Part shown: positions 6,022-11,451 of the stretch, piece by piece
Position numbering within the stretch: the first letter of the stretch is position 1
Layout of the letters: the number at the start of each line of letters is the position of its first letter
From: Actinomortierella ambigua
Taxonomy: Eukaryota > Mortierellomycota > Mortierellomycetes > Mortierellales > Mortierellaceae
Direction: 5' to 3'
Assembly: GCA_016098155.1 (NCBI GenBank)
Contig: JAAAJB010000272.1
Coordinates: 25,497-36,947, forward strand
DNA: 11,451 nucleotides
Program-made: the position numbers and the translations under genes
Notes under the pieces: model-generated
Seen by the model: the letters and a program-made list of their open reading frames with translations, nothing else
The model's database searches: none
What the model was told of the DNA's origin: nothing

Positions 6022-8784
6022 TTAGCGGCTCAGCATACGACGGATTTCAGCCTTGAGCTGGTCAGACTCGCTCAGAGTCTGATCGACTTGCCGGCTGGTG
6101 GACGCGATGCTCGACGTAGCTCGCGTCTGAGCCTCTTGCGCGGCACTATTCGCTACTGAGGTCGGGACGCCTGCTCGTAAGGCCTGTGTCCGAGCACTAC
6201 CGATGGCCGATGTCGCCATCGAGCGCGATCGCGACGCCGCTGCCGAGTTCAGATTGCTGCCCGTCGCTGTCAAACCACCCATGGCACCAGTGCCGACAAC
6301 GTTCGACGGCAGACCGGCCGCGATGGGTGTTCGCAACGACTGTGCTGCTGAAAGCCGGGACGATGGTGAGCTGGGTGGGCCGCCGCGCCCTGTGCCAACG
6401 CCGCCGATCAAAGAGCTGGTGACAGCACTCGTTTGTGAGAGGCTGCGGCTGATGAAGGGCTTGACTTGTGAAACAATGTCTGTGAGGGTGTTGCCCGTAG
6501 TCGATGAAGAGGAAGAGGAGGAAGAGGCGTGGAAGGAGGATGACGAGAGGCTCGTGGATGAGATGGCGGTCGGAGAGGCGATTGAGGAAGAGGAGAAGGA
6601 GGACATGGTCGGCGACAAGGCGGAGGCTGGCACGCTGTTACTTCTCGATAACGAACCCGTGCTGGTACGCTTCGTGCTGGTCTCCATGAGATGCTGCTTC
6701 ATTGCCGATGGTGTCATGGGCTGATCGTGGCTGCCAATGCCGCCCGAGCCGAGATGGTTCAAGGTCGAAATGGCCAGCGAGCGACGCTTGGCGGCAGTAG
6801 AGGGGTCAGCGTTGGCGTTGTGGTGGTGAAGATCCGTGGCGCCAACTACACCGTTGGCGCTGGCGACCTCAAAAAGGAGATCGGACGAAGTACCGGCGGT
6901 CACAGCCTCATGCAGATCGTTTGCCGTCTTGCGCCACTTGTCCTCCCAGTAGATGGAAACGCGGCGCCACTTTTCGATTTGATTCTGCAATTCCAGCTTC
7001 ATAAAGTCCTTCTCCATGCGCAGCTTGCGGTTCCAGTCCTGAGCCTTAAATTTGTCGCCGCGCTCACGCTCGACCTGCTTGTTCTGTTCCTCCTGCAGCT
7101 TCTCCAGCAGGACACGGAATTCTGAACGGAGGGTGGCGACGGTAGGCGACCGAATCGGGTCATTGTTGTTGAACGACTTGATGCCGAGCAACATGGTGCG
7201 GTAGTGGGTCAGCTGAGCCTGCAGCTCGTTGATCTGGCGCTTATATGTGTTGGCCAGCGACTTGGCGCCGATCGCCTGCACCTGAATGTCCATAAAGTGC
7301 TGAACAACAGTGTTGTAGTCAAACAGGACCGATTCGAGCTCGCGACGGATCGTCTTGAGCAGGCCGCCATCGGCCTTGGCAGCGGCGAGCTGCTTCTGGG
7401 TGGTGATGAGGACACGGTCCTTGGCCTCGAAGCGAGCCTTGATGACCTGGATCTCACGCTCGGCCCGCTCGCTCTTCTCGAGCGCCTCCTTGTGCAGGGC
7501 CTGGTACTTGTTCGACTCGTTACGGGTACGGTCGAGGTTGGTCTCGAGCGCCGAGACCTTCTCCTGCTGATCGTACTTCTTGACCTCGAGCGACTCGATG
7601 TGTGCCTCGCTGTTGGTGAGCGCCACGCGGACATCGTGCAACGAGACCTCAAAGGCCTCGATACGGCGCTGAAGCAGCGAGTTCTCGACCTTGGCCATCT
7701 CGAGCTCTTGCGATAGTCGCTTATTCTCGTTGACCAGCTGAACCGTCGCCTCGATCGACACCTCCTGATCGATCGTGTCTGCCTTGCCGGACATGGTGTC
7801 TTTGACCAGCGCAGCCAGACGCGAGCGATCTGTCTCGAGAGACTGAACCTGGGCCAGCAGACGCTTGCGCTCCTTGTTAGGCTTGACGCCATCGACATCC
7901 GACTCGAGCAGTTGGGAAGTTGAGGTCGACAAGAGGGAGTACTTGGCGGCGCTGACACGCAAGCGGTCGCGCAGGGCCCTGATCTTCTCCTTCTTGCGGT
8001 CCCAGGTCTCACGCTCCTTGTCGAGCTGGTTCAGCCTGACCTCGACGCGCTTCTTTTCGCCCTCGGTCTCCTCGAGCATAAGCTTGAATAGCTCCTTTTC
8101 GGCCTCACACTCCTCAAGCTGGTTCATCAGGCGTTTCTTCTCCTTTGCGGGATCCTTTGCGGCCTGCTTGAGCTGCTTGACCTCCTTCTCCAGCGCCTCT
8201 GTCTTCTCTTTGGTCTCCTTCTCGAGCTCCGCACGTGCAGTTTCCGAGTCGACGAGCTGCGACTTCATACGCTTGTTCTCCTGCTCGACCAGGTGCAGGC
8301 GGGCATCCTGGATGCGCTTCTCGGCCATGACACGGTCCCAGTCCTGCATGATCTGCTCCCACTCCTGCGACTCGCGCACCTGGGGCGAGTACATAGACAG
8401 GCGCTTGTTCAGCTTGCTCGTCAGCGGCAGGTCCTCGAGAGCGTCCTGAAAGTCTTCACCGTCGTCATCGTGATTGTGGAACGACAGCTTGTGGTCGCCA
8501 TCGCCACTCTCCGAGGCTGGCGTGGCTGGCTCAGTCGACGACGACGAGGAAGGAGCGCCGCCGTTCATGAGCACGTTGTTGCCAATGGCGACCATAGCCT
8601 CGGCTGGGTCGAGGTCTGCCAAGGACATGGTGAGGCTGGTTGGTGGCGCCGACTTGGAGGAGGAGGAGGAGTCCACCTCGTGTTCATTGGCTGCGTCTCG
8701 TGTCGTCGAATCCAGGGCAGGGTCAAGGGTTGCTGAGGCCGCCGTTGGCAACACGTCGACCAGAGTCTCTGGGTCAGTGGCCAT
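6022..8784 (-). CDS. Large coiled-coil protein with Ser-rich ends, unknown family
   Basis: A 920-aa single-exon coding region ending TAA at 6022-6024. I chose the ATG at 8784 for its strong context (CCAACAATGGCC); the frame stays open for 35 proline-rich codons upstream but holds no further ATG before a splice-acceptor-like TAG at 8890-8892. Residues 1-105 are disordered, acidic and Ser-rich. About 133-630 is a long, highly charged heptad-type coiled coil (for example EKETKEKTEALEKEVKQLKQ), with breaks near 495 (LFDYNTVVQHFMDIQ) and 540 (NNNDPIRSPTV). A conserved-looking basic-aromatic block ends it (IEKWRRVSIYWEDKW). Residues 640-895 are Ser/Thr/Ala/Gly-rich with poly-Ser runs, and the last 24 residues form a short charged helix ending EIRRMLSR. 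There is no motor, ATPase or membrane segment. A scaffold, tether or cytoskeleton-linked role is a guess from architecture only. Confidence 0.8.
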   Translation of the reverse strand: MATDPETLVDVLPTAASATLDPALDSTTRDAANEHEVDSSSSSKSAPPTSLTMSLADLDPAEAMVAIGNNVLMNGGAPSSSSSTEPATPASESGDGDHKLSFHNHDDDGEDFQDALEDLPLTSKLNKRLSMYSPQVRESQEWEQIMQDWDRVMAEKRIQDARLHLVEQENKRMKSQLVDSETARAELEKETKEKTEALEKEVKQLKQAAKDPAKEKKRLMNQLEECEAEKELFKLMLEETEGEKKRVEVRLNQLDKERETWDRKKEKIRALRDRLRVSAAKYSLLSTSTSQLLESDVDGVKPNKERKRLLAQVQSLETDRSRLAALVKDTMSGKADTIDQEVSIEATVQLVNENKRLSQELEMAKVENSLLQRRIEAFEVSLHDVRVALTNSEAHIESLEVKKYDQQEKVSALETNLDRTRNESNKYQALHKEALEKSERAEREIQVIKARFEAKDRVLITTQKQLAAAKADGGLLKTIRRELESVLFDYNTVVQHFMDIQVQAIGAKSLANTYKRQINELQAQLTHYRTMLLGIKSFNNNDPIRSPTVATLRSEFRVLLEKLQEEQNKQVERERGDKFKAQDWNRKLRMEKDFMKLELQNQIEKWRRVSIYWEDKWRKTANDLHEAVTAGTSSDLLFEVASANGVVGATDLHHHNANADPSTAAKRRSLAISTLNHLGSGGIGSHDQPMTPSAMKQHLMETSTKRTSTGSLSRSNSVPASALSPTMSSFSSSSIASPTAISSTSLSSSSFHASSSSSSSSTTGNTLTDIVSQVKPFISRSLSQTSAVTSSLIGGVGTGRGGPPSSPSSRLSAAQSLRTPIAAGLPSNVVGTGAMGGLTATGSNLNSAAASRSRSMATSAIGSARTQALRAGVPTSVANSAAQEAQTRATSSIASTSRQVDQTLSESDQLKAEIRRMLSR

Positions 8785-8889
8785 TGTTGGGACGGGGGAA
8801 GGGGGGGGAGGTGGGTTGGTACTTGGGGTGATTGTCGGGCTGACGTTGGGTGGTTTAGTGATAGTGTCAGGAACGTGGTTGCCGTCCAA

Positions 8890-9139
8890 CTAGTTCAGGA
8901 AGAAACTATCAGTAAAAAACGGAAACAGCGAGAAAAGAAAAAAAAGGACAACGAATGTTCGTTCTAATAAAAAGTGAGAAGCGTAGGAGACGAGGAAAGA
9001 ATGAGCCAAATGGGTCAGTCAGCATTGAACCAATGTGAGCAGAAGCAATCGAATGAGGATGAGCCTCGCTTCGACCTTTGGAGCACGACACGTGGAGAAC
9101 GGACAAGAGAAGCACAGAGGAGTGAACTTCGTTTCCTAC
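8890..9139 (-). other. Probable 5'-leader intron of the coiled-coil gene
   Basis: On the minus strand GCAAG is followed by GTAGGA (donor starting at 9139). The intron ends with a strongly pyrimidine-rich stretch, a TACTGAT branch-like element and CTGAACTAG (acceptor at 8890), 250 nt in all. The upstream exon has an in-frame TGA when joined to the downstream frame, and the exon part 8785-8889 contains no ATG, so the intron would lie in the untranslated leader and leave the ATG at 8784 as the start. Confidence 0.45.
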
Positions 9140-9149
9140 CTTGCTTCAC

Positions 9150-9177
9150 ACTTGTCAGTGTCTTGAGACAGACAAGT
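9150..9177 (-). repeat. Imperfect 12-bp inverted repeat (hairpin)
   Basis: ACTTGTC at 9150-9156 pairs with GACAAGT at 9171-9177, and inside it TGTCT (9159-9163) pairs with AGACA (9166-9170), leaving a 2-nt bulge and a tiny loop. In the minus-strand leader it would sit about 10 nt before the predicted 5' splice site at 9139. Confidence 0.55.
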
Positions 9178-9223
9178 CACTCACTCGGGAGGTGTGAAGG
9201 AGGGGAGAAGAGAGGGAGAGGAA

Positions 9224-9244
9224 GGATGGAGGATGGAGGATGGA
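9224..9244. repeat. Short tandem repeat, three copies of GGATGGA
   Basis: Three perfect head-to-tail copies of a 7-bp unit lie inside a longer purine-rich stretch (about 9190-9290) that continues into an A-rich segment. Confidence 0.8.
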
Positions 9245-9731
9245 GGAAGAGGGATGATGAGCAGAAAAAAAAAAAGAAAAGAAAAGATGATGGCTAGGGG
9301 ACAAGGGCGTGGAGAGGGTGAACACCAGCAGCAGGAGAGCATCAACAGAACGAAAACAAAGTTGCTCTGTGTACAACTTTGGGTTCCTTGCACACTGGGC
9401 AACAACGACAATGGCAATAGCAAACAAGTGCAGTGGGCAGAGGGTGCCGACCGCCATTTTCCTCACTCCCCTCTCCTCTCACCTCTCTCTTCTCTCTCTA
9501 TACACTTTGTCCCAGCAGCGGGAAATAAACAAAAAAAGAAGAGTCTGTGTAGCGTTGAACAAATAGACAGAAACCAATTAGGAGCACAACCAACATGTGC
9601 TTGTTGTTGTCGACCATCGAAACGGGCGGAGGATAGATATGCAGGCCACCATGTTGGAAGTATGCCTCCACATGGTGTGCACGAAGGTGAGGGGGGGTTG
9701 GGCCATTCCAAGGGTGTCGTAAACGAGAGAA

Positions 9732-9777
9732 GGGAGGAGGAGCAGGAGGAGGAGGAGGAGGAGGAAGGGGAGGGGGG
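9732..9777. repeat. GGA/GAG microsatellite
   Basis: An almost pure run of GGA triplets interrupted once by GCA, running into a G-rich end. It gives a poly-Glu peptide in one frame but lies in non-coding DNA, and is polypurine on the plus strand. Confidence 0.8.
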
Positions 9778-10276
9778 TCCGAGGAAGGAGGACCGCCTGC
9801 TGAATGACATTTTATTTTCTATTATGTCTCCGTTTCGTCTCTGTCTCTCACGAGAAGTGTATTGTCAGCACTGTACACACTGGCAATAACAACAGTGTTG
9901 TAGTGTTCTTTGTACAGCTGAGTTGTGCCCACCCCCCCTCCCTTCGTAATTGTGGTTGTGGAGAACAGAGGTTTCGGTTTGATCACCCATACGAGAAGGA
10001 GACAACTCGAGAGCACAAACTGTATTTGCAATGGCAAATACTCTTTTGGTGTGCGCCCAAGGAGTTTGCGGGTAAAATGCTCGATGTCAGTGCACCCTCT
10101 GCCCCTGCACACACGAAATAATAATAGGGGGGAAGAAACACCAGTTGTGTGGATGTTTTGGGGGAGAAAGAGAGAGAGAAAGAGGAGCAAGACGTATTTC
10201 TGATTTACTTCTTCTACACACAATAATATCGTGGTCGACTGCTGTCTCCTCACAGCCTGCTTTTGTGGCAACTTGT

Positions 10277-10516
10277 TTACATAGACTCAGGGATTGGGGG
10301 CAGAGGGATCCATGCATCCACGTGCACAACGACGTTCTCTACGTTGTGGTTGTCGTGCTCGGATCCTGCAGTGTTTGCTTTCGACTGTGATGCTCTAGTG
10401 CGGTCCACATCCACATGCCTACTATCGACAACCGCTCCCTCGACCACCATCAGTAGAACGCTTGATAGGGCTATGAGCATCATGATGGCCCGGACAACAT
10501 GGCTCGTGTCGGCCAT
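10277..10516 (-). CDS. Candidate small secreted peptide, 79 aa
   Basis: ATG at 10514-10516, stop TAA at 10277-10279. The N-terminus has a textbook signal-peptide layout: MADTSHVVR, then a hydrophobic core about residues 10-25 (IMMLIALSSVLLMVV), then a small-residue region (VEGA) suggesting cleavage near 27-28. The predicted mature part is about 52 residues, cysteine-free, with many His, Asp and Val and two HVD motifs (RHVDVD, VVHVDAW), ending PLPPIPESM. I recognise no family; secretion is inferred. An acceptor-like ATATTTCAG lies 18 nt upstream, so the ATG may open a second exon. An in-frame ATG at 10720 would give a longer protein, but it would translate the CT-rich tract and is less likely. 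The stop overlaps a weak donor-like GTAAAC, so a further exon cannot be excluded. The opposite strand is also open here. Confidence 0.4.
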   Translation of the reverse strand: MADTSHVVRAIMMLIALSSVLLMVVEGAVVDSRHVDVDRTRASQSKANTAGSEHDNHNVENVVVHVDAWIPLPPIPESM

Positions 10517-10565
10517 AAATGTTGGGCAGGGTATCTGAAATATCCAATGCAAATTGTTTTCTTCT

Positions 10566-10627
10566 GCAGCAAAGGGAGAAAGAGAGAGAGACGGAGAGAG
10601 AAAGAGAGAAAGGAAGCAAAGAGAACT
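10566..10627 (-). promoter_or_regulatory. CT-rich tract upstream of the small secreted ORF
   Basis: On the minus strand this stretch is almost pure pyrimidine (TCTCTCTT-type repeats) and ends in CTGCAG, about 50-110 nt before the ATG at 10516. CT blocks just upstream of transcript starts are common in promoters of well-expressed fungal genes; the same tract could serve as the polypyrimidine tract of an intron ending at CTGCAG or ATATTTCAG. Confidence 0.4.
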
Positions 10628-10734
10628 AGAGACAAAAAATGCCTCTGTCTGTGTACTTTCGTAGTTCCATATCAACAGCGAAAAAAAAATAGGGGATGAG
10701 GAGGAATTATCACATTCCATCCCAGCAAAGGACA

Positions 10735-10748
10735 ATATTATATAATAT
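10735..10748. promoter_or_regulatory. 14-bp AT palindrome (TATA or 3'-end element)
   Basis: ATATTATATAATAT is a perfect palindrome placed 8 nt past the hydrolase stop and about 220 nt upstream of the small secreted ORF, both on the minus strand. It could be a TATA-like promoter element of the latter or a TATATA-type 3'-end efficiency element of the former. Confidence 0.35.
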
Positions 10749-10755
10749 ATAGATA

Positions 10756-11451
10756 TCAAGTTGAATTGACACTACTAATGTAGTCGGCGCGGATCTTTGC
10801 CACAAATTTGGCCATGACCAGGTCAGCCTCGTCTAGGATCTTGCGGCTGGAAATCTCTTCAATCAGAGCATAGTCATGGGCCTGGCCTTCCTTCAACTCC
10901 ACCGTGACATCCACACCGTCAGCCTCCGCCTTCTTGACAAAGCGCTCAATCGACGGGCGAAGGCTCTCGGCACCGCCAATATAGATCAGTGTCTTAGGCA
11001 GCCCTGCCACTGAAGGGGCGCTAATTGGCGAAGCATAGGGGTTCGTTCGGACATTGGCAATACCCTGTGTATAAGCATCTGAGAAGGCCATTCCTCCTTC
11101 TGTAGTAATGTAGTCATTCTCTTCGTCCTTCATAGGCTGATGACACATAACCCATGGAGAATAGAGGATCTGGCCGGCAGGGAGGGGTACGCCAGGGTGG
11201 TTGTCACGGACCTTGAGAGCTGTCGTCAGACACAGGGTGGCGCCAGCCGAGTCACCAGCTATTTTGTGTTAGAGTGGATTGTGTGTTAGTGTGCGAAGGG
11301 GGTGGCGGTCTTTAGCGTACCCCTGAGAAATGCGGTGACTTACACATGATAATGCGTCGAGGGTCGATCCCTTGACGCTCAACCAAGAAACGGTAAGCAG
11401 CAACACACTCGTCCAAAGCAGTGGGCCATCGTGCCTCGGGAGAGAGGGCTA
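10756..11451 (-). CDS. Alpha/beta hydrolase, HSL/esterase family, C-terminal part (partial)
   Basis: Two exons are visible: 11344-11451 (open at the window edge) and 10756-11258, joined across an 85-nt intron (donor GTAAGT, acceptor AAATAG). The join restores IIMSGDSAGATLCL, the nucleophile elbow GDSAG with the catalytic Ser. The partial product reads LSPEARWPTALDECVAAYRF, then GDSAG, then LYSPWV, then NPYASPISAP, then YIGGAESLRPS, where Glu stands at the usual acidic triad position, and finally GQAHDY with the catalytic His. This fits the alpha/beta-hydrolase fold-3 family (hormone-sensitive-lipase-like esterases, steryl-acetate or carboxylic-ester hydrolases); the substrate cannot be told. 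The oxyanion HGG motif and N-terminus lie beyond the right edge. About 200 residues are present of a usual 300-400. Stop TGA at 10756-10758. Confidence 0.88.
11259..11343 (-). other. Hydrolase intron (85 nt, GT-AG, phase 1)
   Basis: The consensus donor GTAAGT after ATCATGT and the acceptor AAATAG before CTGGTGAC split the Ser codon directly before the GDSAG elbow (T + CT). Removing it restores an uninterrupted family motif, while reading through would break the frame. Confidence 0.88.

Larger units (their letters stand above)
8893..10276. other. Long low-complexity intergenic region
   Basis: About 1.4 kb with no convincing gene. Beyond the leader intron and hairpin it is dominated by purine-rich runs on the plus strand (pyrimidine-rich on the minus strand), which fits CT-rich fungal promoter DNA for the minus-strand coiled-coil gene. 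Open frames on both strands translate into Glu/Gly/Arg- or Leu/Ser-rich low-complexity peptides. A minus-strand frame at 9822-10271 is open for 150 codons but matches nothing I know. Confidence 0.6.

Noticed and set aside
7204..8012. Long open frames on both strands inside the coiled-coil gene
   Set aside because: Shadows caused by its codon bias and Glu/Lys/Arg-rich repeats: Arg/Ser-rich in the shifted frame, Leu/Val-rich on the other strand.
9194..9889. 231-codon plus-strand open frame
   Set aside because: It translates purine-rich repeats into Glu/Gly/Arg/Lys low-complexity sequence, has no domain, and lies antisense to the promoter/leader of the coiled-coil gene.
9822..10271. 150-codon minus-strand open frame, which could even be spliced in phase 2 to the small secreted ORF (donor GTAAAC, acceptor TGTGTGCAG)
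   Set aside because: The translation is unlike any family I know, its length is within what chance allows in six frames, and the donor is weak. Kept only as an alternative 3' exon.
1..11451. CRISPR arrays, insertion sequences, bacterial operons or phage genes
   Set aside because: No spaced direct repeats, terminal inverted repeats with a transposase, or ribosome-binding-site-led gene strings are present; spliced genes show it is eukaryotic nuclear DNA.

Overview
The window looks like a nuclear segment from a filamentous, early-diverging fungus. Genes are compact and carry short introns (85-127 nt in the well-supported cases) with GT-AG or GC-AG ends, branch points of the CTAAC/CTGAT type and pyrimidine-rich acceptors. 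The protein set (a eukaryote-type valyl-tRNA synthetase, a FAR1/WRKY-GCM1-like zinc finger next to poly-Gln/poly-Asn tracts, an HSL-type esterase) and the CT-rich promoter-like tracts fit Mucoromycota, perhaps Mortierellomycotina. That placement is inferred from general resemblance only.

Layout. 1-371: intergenic, with a C8T22 homopolymer tract. 372-1343 (minus): last exon of a low-complexity-rich protein with a C-terminal FAR1/MULE-like DNA-binding zinc finger; its 5' exon(s) lie somewhere in 1500-1715 and are not resolved. 1441-1969: divergent promoter region, also holding a possible short minus-strand ORF. 1970-5822 (plus): complete seven-exon valyl-tRNA synthetase gene, 1065 aa after splicing, with an N-terminal mitochondrial presequence and one GC-AG intron. 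5823-6021: shared 3' flank of two convergent genes. 6022-8784 (minus): 920-aa coiled-coil protein of unknown family, probably with a spliced 5' leader reaching beyond 9140. 8890-10276: about 1.4 kb of purine/pyrimidine-skewed, low-complexity DNA with no convincing gene. 10277-10516 (minus): candidate 79-aa secreted peptide. 10756-11451 (minus): the C-terminal two exons of an alpha/beta hydrolase (HSL/esterase family), running off the right edge.

The genes do not form a recognisable pathway or cluster: this reads as ordinary fungal gene neighbourhood (translation, transcription factor, structural coiled coil, lipid/ester hydrolase). I do not see a novel multi-gene system. The items most worth a second look are the GC-AG intron and the single, presequence-bearing start of the ValRS gene, the single-domain FAR1-like protein, the orphan coiled-coil protein with a hairpin beside its leader splice site, and the small secreted peptide.
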